A program made the position numbers and the translations under genes. 64,000 nt of DNA from Roseibium sp. (GTDB taxonomy: Bacteria; Pseudomonadota; Alphaproteobacteria; Rhizobiales; Stappiaceae): the NCBI GenBank assembly GCA_017643925.1, contig JAEPML010000003.1:124001-188000 (forward strand). The letters are read 5' to 3'. The notes under the pieces are model-generated. The model ran no database searches and was not told where the DNA came from. It saw only the letters and a program-made list of their open reading frames with translations. Shown here one piece after another: positions 1 through 9,335 of the stretch (its first letter is position 1; every line of letters starts with the position of its first letter).

Positions 1-648
1 GACAAAGGCCGCACATTGGGTCCTGCCGACATTGATGCCCGTATAGACAGCCGCGTGCGGATTGCCGCCCACCGCAAAGAACGCACGGCCGAGAGATGTG
101 CGTCCGATCAGGAGAACAAAGCCAAGCACGGTCAGGATGGCGAACCAGGACAGCACCGGCAGGCCCAGGATGGTCTCCCGCGGGAAGGCCTTGAACGTGT
201 CGCTCATTTCGTGTGCGTTGATCCAGGCCCCGTCGGAAATGAGAAAAATGATCCCGCGATAGACGGTCATTGTTCCCAGGGTCACGACGATTGGCGGAAT
301 ATCGAGCTTCCAGACCAACAGTCCGTTTGCCAGCCCCATCAGGGCTCCGAGCGACGTGGCAACAAAAAGAATGACGGGGATGGGCAGCCCGGGAAAAAGC
401 GTGTTCAGCATGGCAACGACCATGCCGGTCAGGGCAAGGTTCGCCGCAACAGACAGGTCAATGCAACGCGTGACGATCACGGCCATCTGGCCAAGCGCGA
501 GCATGATCAGTGGCGCGGTGTCATTGAAGACATTGGCCAGATTGGAAGGTGCGACAAAAGCCGGGAACCTGCTGGCAATGGCAAGAAGCAGGACAAGGAT
601 TGCCGCTGCGAGGACTATTTCGCGGGACTTGAGCAAGGATTTGGTCAT
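1..648 (-). CDS. rhaP: Rhamnose ABC transporter permease (partial, runs off left edge)
   Basis: Inner-membrane permease of a sugar ABC importer of the ribose/rhamnose class. Only the first 216 codons are present. Translation from the ATG at 648 begins MTKSLLKSREIVLAAAIL and continues as alternating hydrophobic helices, with the loop GQMAVIVTRCIDLSVAANLA that is typical of RbsC-like permeases. The ATG overlaps the rhaT stop codon (ATGA), so it is the next gene of the rhaST operon and probably translationally coupled. The order rhaS-rhaT-rhaP matches the Rhizobium rhamnose operon, where a second permease (rhaQ), a mutarotase (rhaU) and a kinase (rhaK) follow. These would lie beyond the left edge. 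Confidence 0.88.
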   Translation of the reverse strand, partial: MTKSLLKSREIVLAAAILVLLLAIASRFPAFVAPSNLANVFNDTAPLIMLALGQMAVIVTRCIDLSVAANLALTGMVVAMLNTLFPGLPIPVILFVATSLGALMGLANGLLVWKLDIPPIVVTLGTMTVYRGIIFLISDGAWINAHEMSDTFKAFPRETILGLPVLSWFAILTVLGFVLLIGRTSLGRAFFAVGGNPHAAVYTGINVGRTQCAAFV

Positions 649-2198
649 TGCGCCACCTCGGAGATGCCTGCGGCTGCCCGCACCAGGCGTTCAGGTGTCA
701 GGTCGTCGCCTTCGAATTCAGCTGCAATCCGGCCTTCGCGCATGACAATCACACGGTCCGACATGCCGAGCACTTCCGGGATCTCGGAAGACACCATGAC
801 GACGGCAAGGCCTTGCGCGGCAAGTTCCGCCATGAATTCGTGAACCGCTGCTTTCGATCCGATGTCGATGCCCTTGGTCGGCTCATCCAGGATGATGACC
901 CGCGGCTGCGTCGCGAGCCATTTCGCGATGATGACCTTCTGCTGATTGCCTCCGGACAGTTCGCCAATGTCCTGGTCGAGCGCCGCGGCTCTCAGATCGA
1001 GACGTTGCGTATAGTCGCGTGTCAGCCTGAATTCCTCGGCCAAGCGCAGGAAGCCGTTTTTCGAGGTGTTTTTCAAGGACGGCAGTGACACGTTCTGGAA
1101 GATCGGCAGGCCCTTGATGGCACCCTGTTTCCCGCGATCTTCCGGAACGTAGACGATGCCATGGCGGATCGCCTCGCTGGGCGAGCGGATCACGGCAATC
1201 TCGTTGTCTATCCTGATCGCGCCCTTGGAAGGTCTGGTTATCCCGAACAGCGCCTGCATGAACTCGCTGCGGCCGGCCCCGACCAGACCATAAAAGCCCA
1301 GGATTTCGCCCTTACGCAGCGAAAAGCCGATGTCTTCGAACTCGGTCGGGTGACTGTATCCGACGACGCGCAGAACTTCCGGCCCGCGGTTCGGTTTCCG
1401 ATCCGGAAAGACCTGATCGACCGAGCGGCCGACCATCAGCCTGACCAGGTCCGGCTCCGACACGTCGCGGATCTTTCCGGCGCCAACCATCTGTCCATCG
1501 CGAAAGACCGTGTAGCGGTCCGCGATCCGGAAAATCTCGTCGAACTTGTGGCTGATGAACAAGATGGCCTTGCCTTCGGCTTTCAGGCGTTCGACCAGCT
1601 CATAGGTTTCCTCGATTTCCTTGTGGGACAGCGAGGCGGTCGGTTCGTCCATGATGACGATCCGGGCATCGATGGAAAGCGCACGTGCGATGGCGACAAG
1701 ATGCTTGTTGGCAATGCCGAGTTCTTTCAGCAGGACCGACGGGTCGATGCTGGCGCCAATGCGATCCAGCAGGTCCCGGGCCCGTTGCCTCATTTCCTTC
1801 TTGTCGATCAGTCCGAAACGGGTCTTGGGGGCGTGACCGATAAATATGTTTTCCGCGACCGAAAGCTCGTCGAACAGGACTGTTTCCTGATGGATCGCAG
1901 TGACGCCGGCCTTGCCCGCATCCTGCGCGGTCGGGAAGGTCACAGGGACACCACTTATGGCAATCTCGCCTTCTTCCGGCTGGTAGATCCCGGTGAGTAC
2001 CTTGACGATGGTGGACTTACCGGCTCCGTTCTCGCCGACAAGTGCAGTCACTTCTCCGGGATAGAGTTCCAGTGAGACTTCAGACAGTGCTTTCACGCCG
2101 GGAAAGGACTTTGAAATGCCCTGAAGGGACAGAACCGGTTTTTGGTCTTGTGTGACAGGCGGATGCACGTTCTCGATGCCCTGCGTGTTCGCAAGCAT
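645..2198 (-). CDS. rhaT: Rhamnose ABC transporter ATP-binding protein
   Basis: Cytoplasmic ATPase that powers rhamnose import with RhaS and RhaP. It is 517 aa with two ABC domains in tandem, as in RbsA/XylG. Domain 1 has a Walker A GENGAGKST near residues 55-63 and Walker B VIMDEPTAS. Domain 2 has the usual degenerate P-loop GLVGAGRSE, a good signature LSGGNQQKV and Walker B IILDEPTKG. I chose the ATG at 2198 because GGGGGACTTGG lies just upstream; the longer reading from 2264 adds 22 unlikely residues that reach into the rhaS-rhaT gap. Rhizobial RhaT is the ABC ATPase and is not the E. coli RhaT symporter. Confidence 0.93.
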   Translation of the reverse strand: MLANTQGIENVHPPVTQDQKPVLSLQGISKSFPGVKALSEVSLELYPGEVTALVGENGAGKSTIVKVLTGIYQPEEGEIAISGVPVTFPTAQDAGKAGVTAIHQETVLFDELSVAENIFIGHAPKTRFGLIDKKEMRQRARDLLDRIGASIDPSVLLKELGIANKHLVAIARALSIDARIVIMDEPTASLSHKEIEETYELVERLKAEGKAILFISHKFDEIFRIADRYTVFRDGQMVGAGKIRDVSEPDLVRLMVGRSVDQVFPDRKPNRGPEVLRVVGYSHPTEFEDIGFSLRKGEILGFYGLVGAGRSEFMQALFGITRPSKGAIRIDNEIAVIRSPSEAIRHGIVYVPEDRGKQGAIKGLPIFQNVSLPSLKNTSKNGFLRLAEEFRLTRDYTQRLDLRAAALDQDIGELSGGNQQKVIIAKWLATQPRVIILDEPTKGIDIGSKAAVHEFMAELAAQGLAVVMVSSEIPEVLGMSDRVIVMREGRIAAEFEGDDLTPERLVRAAAGISEVAQ

Positions 2199-2238
2199 TC
2201 CAAGTCCCCCGGATTTTAGGATTGTTTTTGGGTCATGG

Positions 2239-2262
2239 GCTGGCCCGGACATCCGGGCCAGC
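2239..2262 (-). other. Stem-loop between rhaS and rhaT
   Basis: A perfect 11-bp inverted repeat (arms 2239-2249 and 2252-2262, two-base loop) starts 20 nt after the rhaS stop. No T-run follows on the minus strand, so it is not a classic terminator. It sits where a 3' stabilising or partial-termination hairpin would keep the binding-protein mRNA more abundant than the ATPase and permease part. Confidence 0.7.
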
Positions 2263-2282
2263 ATCTGCTTGGTGGGCCGAGC

Positions 2283-3275
2283 TTAGAAGATATCCTTGAA
2301 GTCGTCGATGTTGGAGCTGTCGTAGACAAACGGATCAGCCATCGCGCCTTCATTGTTTTCATTCAGGGTCAGCGCGCCCATGCGACCCATCGGGATCTCC
2401 GCACCCGGCTTGGCTTCTGCGTTGCCAGCTGCAAGACTGTAGGCAAGCATCGTTGCTGAATATCCCAGATCGATCGGGTTCCAGATCGCGAAGGACTTGG
2501 AGGCACCGGATTCAATGTGACCGGCCATTTCCGAAGGCAAGCCGAGGCCCGTGACATTGACCTGGCCTGCCTTTTCGGCATCGGAAACGGCCTGCGCTGC
2601 GGCCACGATACCGACGGAGGTCGGTGCGATAATAGCTTTCAGGTCCGGATAGCTCTGCATGAGGCCTTGCGCTTCGCGGTAGGACTTGTCGGCAAGGTCA
2701 TCACCGTAAACGGTCGCGACAACATTGATGCCGGGATAGTTGCCCTTGACCTTGTTCATCTCCTCGATCCAGGTGTTCTGGTTGGTGGCCGTTGCCGAGG
2801 CAGACAGAACGGCAACATCGCCGCCGTCAGGCAGATGATCGGCGGCAAGCTTGATGATCATGTTGCCGATCAACGCGTTGGAAGAGGGATTGAGGTGCAG
2901 CTGGCGTCCTTCCGGCGCAACACCGGAATCCCAGGAAACGACCGTGATGCCGCGCTGCATTGCCTTTTTGAGAGCCGGAACCAGCGCATCCTGATCGTTT
3001 GCCGAAACCGCAATGGCGTCGACTTTCTGAGCGATCAGGGCGTTGATCACCTCGATCTGGCCTTCCGCGGTTGTATCGGTCGGCCCGGTGTAGATGATTT
3101 CGACGTCGCCGAGCTCCTTGGCGGCTTCTTCTGCGCCCTTGGCTGCTGCTTCAAAGAACCCGATACCAAGCGCTTTCACGACAAGCGCGATGCGTTTGGT
3201 TTCGGCCTGTGCCGGTCCAGCTATACAAACGGCGGCAACGGCGGTTGCAGCCAGTAGTGACTTGAAGAGTTTCAT
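2283..3275 (-). CDS. rhaS: Rhamnose ABC transporter periplasmic binding protein
   Basis: Periplasmic receptor that captures rhamnose for RhaT/RhaP. It is 330 aa with a Sec signal peptide (MKLFKSLLAATAVAAVC, cleavage likely after AQA near residue 24). A type-I periplasmic binding domain of the RbsB/RhaS class follows, with motifs IALVVKALGIGFFEAAAKGA, VDAIAVSAND, VVSWDSGV and GLGLPSEM. A strong Shine-Dalgarno (GGGAGG) precedes the ATG. It is the first transporter gene, downstream of rhaR on the same strand, and a stem-loop separates it from rhaT. The name follows Rhizobium usage and not the E. coli activator RhaS. Confidence 0.9.
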   Translation of the reverse strand: MKLFKSLLAATAVAAVCIAGPAQAETKRIALVVKALGIGFFEAAAKGAEEAAKELGDVEIIYTGPTDTTAEGQIEVINALIAQKVDAIAVSANDQDALVPALKKAMQRGITVVSWDSGVAPEGRQLHLNPSSNALIGNMIIKLAADHLPDGGDVAVLSASATATNQNTWIEEMNKVKGNYPGINVVATVYGDDLADKSYREAQGLMQSYPDLKAIIAPTSVGIVAAAQAVSDAEKAGQVNVTGLGLPSEMAGHIESGASKSFAIWNPIDLGYSATMLAYSLAAGNAEAKPGAEIPMGRMGALTLNENNEGAMADPFVYDSSNIDDFKDIF

Positions 3276-3328
3276 TGTCTTCCTCCCTAGATAGCTGCCG
3301 GCCTTCCCAGGTTCCGGCAGAATTCCGG

Positions 3329-4135
3329 CTACCCGCTCGAGGTCGCCTTTCCTTGTGCGGCACCCGATTGCGCCACGATCAATTTCACGTCTGCCTGTTC
3401 CAGCATGTTCGCCGCGTGATCCGGGATTCCCTCATCGGTCACGACTGTCGAAATCCGTTCCAACGGGCACAGGATCAACGAGGACCTGGCGCTGAACTTC
3501 GAAGAGTCCGCCAGGACAACCAGCTCATCTGCCTGACCGATCAGTTTCTGTTCGGCCTGGATCAGAAGGGGATCCGCTTCCATGAGGCCCAGTGCACCCA
3601 GGCCCTGTGCGCCCATGAACATGCGCTTGGCATAGAAGTTCCGGGTCACATCGTTATCGAAGGGACTCAGAATGATGTTCTGCTCGCGATAGATCGCACC
3701 GCCCGAGAGCATGATGGTGTTCTTCGAGTTCTTGAGCAGGTGTTCGGCAATCGGAAACGAGTTGGTAAAGACCTGCATGCGTTTTGTCGCCAGCGGGTGC
3801 ACCATCTGGAACGTCGTCGTGCCCCCATTGATGATGATGGGGTCACCGTCCTCGCAGAGTTCGACCGCCTTCTGCGCGATTGCGCGTTTTTGAGCGATGT
3901 TGATCGTTTCGTTGACCGAAAACGGCCGCCCGGCCAAGCCGACGAACTGGGGGGGATTGATGGACTCAGCCCCGCCACGAACGCGGCGCAATTTTTTCTG
4001 CACATGCAGGGTCGCGATGTCCCTACGAATGGTCGCTTCCGAGGAATCCGTCAATGCCACCAGTTCCTGGACCGTAACCACCGGCCGGTCCTGAACCGCT
4101 GACAGGATTATCCTCTGGCGTTCTTTCTCGTGCAT
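3329..4135 (-). CDS. rhaR: DeoR-family transcriptional regulator of rhamnose genes
   Basis: DeoR-type repressor, 268 aa from the ATG at 4135, which follows GGGAGGACGGA. An N-terminal winged helix-turn-helix contains VALTDSSEATIRRDIATLH, the DeoR fingerprint, with a basic stretch KKLRRVRGGA after it. The C-terminal DeoR sugar-phosphate sensor domain has INGGTTTFQMV, VFTNSFPIAEHL, MLSGGAIYRE and VVLADSSKF. It is the first gene of the leftward rha operon and faces rhaD across about 190 bp that holds repeated TGATTG-type sites. By analogy to Rhizobium it probably represses both units until a phosphorylated rhamnose intermediate appears. Confidence 0.88.
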   Translation of the reverse strand: MHEKERQRIILSAVQDRPVVTVQELVALTDSSEATIRRDIATLHVQKKLRRVRGGAESINPPQFVGLAGRPFSVNETINIAQKRAIAQKAVELCEDGDPIIINGGTTTFQMVHPLATKRMQVFTNSFPIAEHLLKNSKNTIMLSGGAIYREQNIILSPFDNDVTRNFYAKRMFMGAQGLGALGLMEADPLLIQAEQKLIGQADELVVLADSSKFSARSSLILCPLERISTVVTDEGIPDHAANMLEQADVKLIVAQSGAAQGKATSSG

Positions 4136-4178
4136 TCCGTCCTCCCGTTGCTCAGAAGTTTTCATCAAAATCAGTCAG

Positions 4179-4251
4179 TGTCAATCAAAAAATGTCATAT
4201 TTGATCATATTGCGATGCAAAATGATCGTTTTTGATTGTTTATGATTGACA
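4179..4251. promoter_or_regulatory. Divergent rhaR/rhaD control region with tandem operator repeats
   Basis: Three head-to-tail 10-bp units occupy 4222-4251: ATGATCGTTT, TTGATTGTTT and ATGATTGACA. An inverted copy of the last type (TGTCAATCAA) lies at 4179-4188, on the rhaR side. Repeats phased by about one helical turn and containing GATTG/GATCG are typical of DeoR-family operators. Both starts (rhaR 4135, rhaD 4322) flank the array, so one repressor could control both directions. Confidence 0.7.
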
Positions 4252-4321
4252 AATCGATCCGTTCGGGCGAATTAGTAATCAAACAGGCATGTGCTGTCAG
4301 GCATATTTTCGGGAGGATTGA

Positions 4322-6424
4322 ATGTTGAACTCTGCTGCGGGATCACGGTTGCAAAATCTCTGGGACGACCAGGTGGCGCAACCGATGACAGAAGCCGAGC
4401 TCCTTTTGTATCGGTCGAACCTGCTCGGTTCCGACAAGCGCATCACCAATTACGGTGGCGGCAACACCTCGGCAAAGGTTCTGGAAAGGGATCCGCTGAC
4501 CGGTGCGCAGGCAGAGGTTCTCTGGGTCAAGGGATCCGGCGGCGACGTCGGAACCATCAAGATGGATGGATTTGCGACCCTTTACATGGACAAGCTTCGG
4601 GCCTTGAAGGACCTTTATCGCGGCGTCGAGTTCGAGGACGAGATGGTCGGCTACCTGCCCCATTGTACCTTCAATCTCAATCCGAGGGCTGCGTCCATCG
4701 ATACGCCGCTTCACGCCTACGTCCCGAAAAAACACGTCGATCACATGCATCCGGACGCGATCATCGCAATCGCGGCAGCCTCGGACAGCAAAGCCCTCAC
4801 CGCCGAAATCTTCGGGGACGACATCGGCTGGCTTCCCTGGAAGCGTCCCGGCTATGAACTCGGACTTTGGCTTGAGAAATTCTGCCTTGAAAACCCGAAT
4901 GCCCGGGGCGTGGTTCTGGAAAGCCACGGCCTGTTTACCTGGGCAGACGATGCAAGATCCTGTTACGAGGTGACCGTCGAGATCATCAACAAGGCGATCG
5001 ACTGGTTCGAACAGAAAACACTTGGCCAGAGTGCCTTTGGCGGGGCGAAGTGTACCGCCATGCCGCCGGCTGAGCGGCGCCGGGTTGCTTCAGAACTCAT
5101 GCCTGCCATTCGGGGCATGGTTGGGCGAAATCAGCATCTGGTCGGTCATTTCGATGACAGCGATGCGGTGCTCGAATTTGTCTGTTCCGCTCAAATGGAA
5201 GCACTTGCCGGGTTGGGCACGAGTTGTCCGGACCATTTCCTGCGCACAAAAATTCGCCCGCTCGTGGTGGCGTTTGATCCGCAGGCACCGGATCTGCAGA
5301 AAACGGTCGATGGGCTGGGCGAGGCAATTGCCAGCTATCGCGAGGACTATGCCGCGTATTACGAGCGCTGCCGTCGACCCGACAGTCCGAAACTCAGGAA
5401 CCCCAATGCCGTTGTCTATCTCGTCCCCGGTGTCGGCATGATCACGTTCGCCAAGGACAAGGCGACAGCGCGCATTTCCGCCGAATTCTATACCAATGCC
5501 ATCAACGTCATGCGTGGTGCTTCAAGCGTTTCAACCTATCGCGGTCTCGACGAACAGGAAGCCTTCGACATCGAGTACTGGTTGCTGGAGGAAGCAAAGC
5601 TGCAGCGCATGCCCAAACCGAAAAGCCTGGCGGGCAAGGTTGCGCTTGTGACCGGAGGCGCCGGGGGTATCGGATCTGCGACGGCAGAGCGTTTCCTGCG
5701 TGAAGGTGCCTGCGTTGTCCTGGCCGACATCGACGAGGACGCGCTTGCAAAAACCGCGGACCTTCTGATCGACCACCATTCGAGTGACACGGTGCGGACC
5801 GTGTTGATGGACGTGACCAATGAAGCCGCGGTTGCCGACAGCTTTGCGAGAGCGGCAACGGAATATGGCGGTGTCGACATTCTGGTTTCGAACGCGGGAA
5901 TAGCGTCTTCAGCTCCCGTCGAAGAGACGAGCCTCGACATGTGGAACAGAAACATGTCGATCCTGTCGACAGGCTACTTCCTGGTCTCCCGAGCAGCCTT
6001 TCAGATGATGAAATCACAAGGCACGGGTGGTGCAATCGTGTTTGTCGGTTCCAAGAACGGACTCGCCGCGTCCCCGAATGCCAGTGCCTATTGTACCGCC
6101 AAGGCGTCGGAGCTTCATCTTGCCCGTTGCCTTGCACTGGAAGGAGCTGGCGAGGGGATCCGCGTCAATGTCGTCAACCCGGATGCCGTGCTGCGCGGTT
6201 CGAAGATCTGGTCAGGAGACTGGCTCAAGGAACGGGCCGAAGCCTATGGCAAGGATACGGAAGACCTCGAAGAGCACTACCGGCAGCGTTCCCTGCTGAA
6301 GCGGTCCGTATTGCCGGAAGATATCGCGGAAGCGGCCTATTTCTTTGCCTCCGACTATTCTGCAAAATCGACGGGGAACATTCTCAACGTCGATGCCGGC
6401 AATGTTCAGGCCTTCACCCGCTGA
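4322..6424 (+). CDS. rhaD: Bifunctional rhamnulose-1-phosphate aldolase / short-chain dehydrogenase
   Basis: Cleaves rhamnulose 1-phosphate to dihydroxyacetone phosphate and L-lactaldehyde, and probably oxidises the lactaldehyde. It is 700 aa. The N-terminal class II aldolase domain (about 1-410) has NYGGGNTSAK, the zinc-type HMHPDA near residue 142 and ESHGLF near 201. The C-terminal SDR domain (about 430-700) has the nucleotide motif VTGGAGGIGSA near 441-451 and the catalytic SAYCTAK near 587-593. GGGAGG precedes the ATG. The fused form is the usual alphaproteobacterial enzyme and differs from the shorter E. coli RhaD. It diverges from rhaR and heads the rhaD-rhaI unit. Confidence 0.95.
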   Translation: MLNSAAGSRLQNLWDDQVAQPMTEAELLLYRSNLLGSDKRITNYGGGNTSAKVLERDPLTGAQAEVLWVKGSGGDVGTIKMDGFATLYMDKLRALKDLYRGVEFEDEMVGYLPHCTFNLNPRAASIDTPLHAYVPKKHVDHMHPDAIIAIAAASDSKALTAEIFGDDIGWLPWKRPGYELGLWLEKFCLENPNARGVVLESHGLFTWADDARSCYEVTVEIINKAIDWFEQKTLGQSAFGGAKCTAMPPAERRRVASELMPAIRGMVGRNQHLVGHFDDSDAVLEFVCSAQMEALAGLGTSCPDHFLRTKIRPLVVAFDPQAPDLQKTVDGLGEAIASYREDYAAYYERCRRPDSPKLRNPNAVVYLVPGVGMITFAKDKATARISAEFYTNAINVMRGASSVSTYRGLDEQEAFDIEYWLLEEAKLQRMPKPKSLAGKVALVTGGAGGIGSATAERFLREGACVVLADIDEDALAKTADLLIDHHSSDTVRTVLMDVTNEAAVADSFARAATEYGGVDILVSNAGIASSAPVEETSLDMWNRNMSILSTGYFLVSRAAFQMMKSQGTGGAIVFVGSKNGLAASPNASAYCTAKASELHLARCLALEGAGEGIRVNVVNPDAVLRGSKIWSGDWLKERAEAYGKDTEDLEEHYRQRSLLKRSVLPEDIAEAAYFFASDYSAKSTGNILNVDAGNVQAFTR

Positions 6425-6435
6425 GGAAACGCATC

Positions 6436-7722
6436 ATGACCATGATCGACAGCGCGCTGATCGCGCGGGACAATGCCGTTGCCGCAGGCAATCTGCAGCG
6501 AGACTATGACACGCTCGGCGAGCAGCTCGACCGGCGCGGGATTGCAATTGACGAAATCAAATCGCGTGTGTCCAATTACGGTGTCGCGATCCCGTCCTGG
6601 GGCGTGGGAACCGGCGGAACCCGCTTTGCCCGTTTCCCCGGCAAGGGAGAACCACGCAACATCTTCGACAAGCTTGAGGACTGCTCGGTCATTCACGAGC
6701 TGACCAGGGCCACGCCAAGCGTTTCTCTGCATATCCCTTGGGACAAGGCTGAACCGACCTTGTTGAAGGGCAAGGCGGACGAACTCGGCCTGGCCTTCGA
6801 TGCGATGAATTCCAACACGTTTCAGGATCAGGACAATCAGCCGAATTCCTACAAGTTCGGGTCCCTGTCACATACCGACAGGGCCACTCGCCAGCAGGCG
6901 ATCGAGCACAATCTTGAATGTATCGAACTGGGCGCTGCCATAGGGTCCAAGGCGCTGACGATCTGGGTGGGGGATGGCTCAAACTTTCCCGGACAGAGCC
7001 ATTTCACGCGTCAATTCGAACGTTACCTGGAAAGCGCGAAAACCATCTATGCGCAGCTTCCCGGAGACTGGCGGCTCTTTACCGAGCACAAGATATTCGA
7101 ACCGGCTTTTTACTCGACCGTGGTTCAGGACTGGGGAACCAATTACCTCATTGCCACCGAATTGGGAGAAAAGGCCTATTGCCTTGTCGATCTCGGTCAT
7201 CATGCCCCGAACGTCAATATCGAGATGATCGTCGCGCGCCTGATCCAGTTCGGCAAACTCGGCGGTTTCCATTTCAATGACAGCAAATACGGGGACGACG
7301 ATCTGGACACGGGCAGCATCGATCCCTATCGCCTGTTCCTCGTCTTTAACGAGCTTGTGGACGCTGAGACCCGATCGGTTCAGGGGTTTGATCCAGCCCA
7401 CATGCTGGACCAGTCGCACAATGTCACCGACCCGATAGAAAGCCTGATGGTCTCCGCTATGGAGGTGCAGCGCGCCTATGCCCAGGCTCTGCTCGTTGAT
7501 CGCGACACGCTGGGCAACTGCCAGGAAACAAACGATGCCCTGATGGCATCATTGACCCTGAAACAGGCCTATCGCACCGACGTGGAACCCATCCTTGCCA
7601 TGGCGCGATACGAAAACGCTGCCGCGATCGACCCGCTCGCAACCTACAGGGCATCCGGCTATCGCGCGCGGGTTTCCGAGGCACGCCCGGAAGTCTCAGG
7701 CGCTGGAGGTGGCATCGTTTGA
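6436..7722 (+). CDS. rhaI: L-rhamnose isomerase
   Basis: Converts L-rhamnose to L-rhamnulose, the first catabolic step. It is 428 aa from the ATG at 6436, 11 bp after rhaD, preceded by GAGGAAA. The open frame extends far upstream, but that part overlaps rhaD and is not coding. Xylose-isomerase-like TIM-barrel motifs carry the expected metal ligands: FTEHKIFEP, CLVDLGHHAPN and FHFNDSKYGDDDLD. Length and sequence style match the Pseudomonas stutzeri/Rhizobium RhaI class and not E. coli RhaA. Together with rhaD it covers two of the three enzymes; the kinase is expected off the left edge. Confidence 0.93.
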   Translation: MTMIDSALIARDNAVAAGNLQRDYDTLGEQLDRRGIAIDEIKSRVSNYGVAIPSWGVGTGGTRFARFPGKGEPRNIFDKLEDCSVIHELTRATPSVSLHIPWDKAEPTLLKGKADELGLAFDAMNSNTFQDQDNQPNSYKFGSLSHTDRATRQQAIEHNLECIELGAAIGSKALTIWVGDGSNFPGQSHFTRQFERYLESAKTIYAQLPGDWRLFTEHKIFEPAFYSTVVQDWGTNYLIATELGEKAYCLVDLGHHAPNVNIEMIVARLIQFGKLGGFHFNDSKYGDDDLDTGSIDPYRLFLVFNELVDAETRSVQGFDPAHMLDQSHNVTDPIESLMVSAMEVQRAYAQALLVDRDTLGNCQETNDALMASLTLKQAYRTDVEPILAMARYENAAAIDPLATYRASGYRARVSEARPEVSGAGGGIV

Positions 7723-7905
7723 AGACGGAATGGATCGGACAATATTGACCGTTCCAGCAAAGCGGTTTCGGCAAAGAACATGCTGTCATCGGCCTTGATC
7801 CTGCAGAAGGTGTAGGATCCGGATCGCGACAGCCTATATGTTGATCTGGACGCTTCCTGAGCTGGCGATGTCTTGTTTGGCCGCCACACAGCCCCAGAGG
7901 ACAAC

Positions 7906-9303
7906 ATGACCCGATCCGTTCGCACTGAATCCGACAGTTTCGGCGCGCTGGAAATTCCGGCCGACAAATATTACGGCGCGCAGACAGCCCGTTCGCTGAT
8001 GAATTTTCCCATCGGCGACGAGACCATGCCGCGGCCGCTGGTTCATGCGCTCGGCGTGATCAAGCAGGCTGCTGCACGGGTCAACAGAGAGCAGGGCAAG
8101 CTGGCGCCGGAGCTGGCGGAAGCGATCGAACAAGCCGCCGGTGAAGTGGCTTCGGGAAAGTTCGATGACAACTTTCCGCTGGTGGTCTGGCAGACCGGGT
8201 CCGGAACCCAGTCGAACATGAATGCAAATGAAGTGATCGCCAACCGCGCCATTGAAATCCTGGGCGGTGAAATCGGCTCAAAATCCCCGGTCCATCCGAA
8301 CGATCATTGCAACATGAGCCAGTCCTCGAACGATACGTTCCCGACGGCCATGCACATTTCCGCTGCCAGGGAAATCCGGGAACATCTGATCCCCGCACTC
8401 CGTCACCTTCAGGAAGCACTCGCAGCGAAAGCGGATGAATGGGCCGACATCGTGAAGATCGGGCGCACACACACGCAGGATGCAACCCCCCTCACCCTTG
8501 GCCAGGAGTTTGGTGGTTATGCTGCCCAACTCGGCAACGGGATCACACGAATTTCAGAAGCCGTGGATGGTTTGCTGGAACTGGCCCAGGGGGGCACCGC
8601 GGTTGGAACGGGTCTCAATACGAAAACGGGCTTTGCGGAAAAATTTGCGTCGGAAGTCGCCGACATCACCGGACTGCCCTTCCGGACAGCACCGAACAAG
8701 TTCGAGGCCCTGGCGGCACACGACGCCTACGTTTTTGCCCACGGGGCTCTCAATACGGTTGCAGCCTCCCTCTTCAAAATTGCAAACGACATCCGTTTTC
8801 TGGGATCCGGACCACGATCGGGGCTCGGCGAGCTTTCCTTGCCGGAGAACGAGCCCGGCTCGTCGATCATGCCGGGCAAGGTCAATCCGACCCAGTGCGA
8901 GGCCATGACAATGGTCTGCACACAAGTGTTCGGCAATCACGCCACGATAACCTTTGCCGGGAGCCAGGGGCATTTCGAACTCAACGTCTACAAGCCCGTC
9001 ATGGCCTATGCGATGCTCCAGTCGATCCGCCTTCTGGCGGACGCGTCGGTGAGCTTCACCGACAGATGTGTTGTCGGCATCCGCGCCAACGAAGACAATA
9101 TCACCGCCTTGATGGAGCGTTCGCTCATGCTGGTCACGGCTCTGGCCCCGGCGATTGGCTACGACAAGGCGACCGAGATCGCCAAGACCGCGCACAAGAA
9201 CGGCACTTCCTTGCGTGAGGAAGCACTCAATCTCGGTTATGTCACCGGCGAAGACTTCGATGCGCTGGTACGCCCGGAACAGATGATCGGTCCCGGTGAC
9301 TAG
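7906..9303 (+). CDS. fumC: Fumarate hydratase, class II
   Basis: Iron-independent fumarase of the TCA cycle (fumarate to L-malate). It is 465 aa from the ATG at 7906, near the E. coli FumC length. Superfamily signatures are clear: [33 protein letters not shown], the TH pair in [16 protein letters not shown] and the catalytic-loop signature [15 protein letters not shown] near residue 317. It follows rhaI after 183 bp that hold no gene; I saw no clear terminator there, so it is probably a separate unit. Confidence 0.97.
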   Translation: MTRSVRTESDSFGALEIPADKYYGAQTARSLMNFPIGDETMPRPLVHALGVIKQAAARVNREQGKLAPELAEAIEQAAGEVASGKFDDNFPLVVWQTGSGTQSNMNANEVIANRAIEILGGEIGSKSPVHPNDHCNMSQSSNDTFPTAMHISAAREIREHLIPALRHLQEALAAKADEWADIVKIGRTHTQDATPLTLGQEFGGYAAQLGNGITRISEAVDGLLELAQGGTAVGTGLNTKTGFAEKFASEVADITGLPFRTAPNKFEALAAHDAYVFAHGALNTVAASLFKIANDIRFLGSGPRSGLGELSLPENEPGSSIMPGKVNPTQCEAMTMVCTQVFGNHATITFAGSQGHFELNVYKPVMAYAMLQSIRLLADASVSFTDRCVVGIRANEDNITALMERSLMLVTALAPAIGYDKATEIAKTAHKNGTSLREEALNLGYVTGEDFDALVRPEQMIGPGD

Positions 9304-9335
9304 ACCAGGAGACCGATCCGTTCAGGCCTGAAGGG

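Noticed and set aside
2239-2262. Calling the rhaS-rhaT hairpin a Rho-independent terminator
   Set aside because: No T-run follows on the transcribed strand, and rhaT must be transcribed through it.
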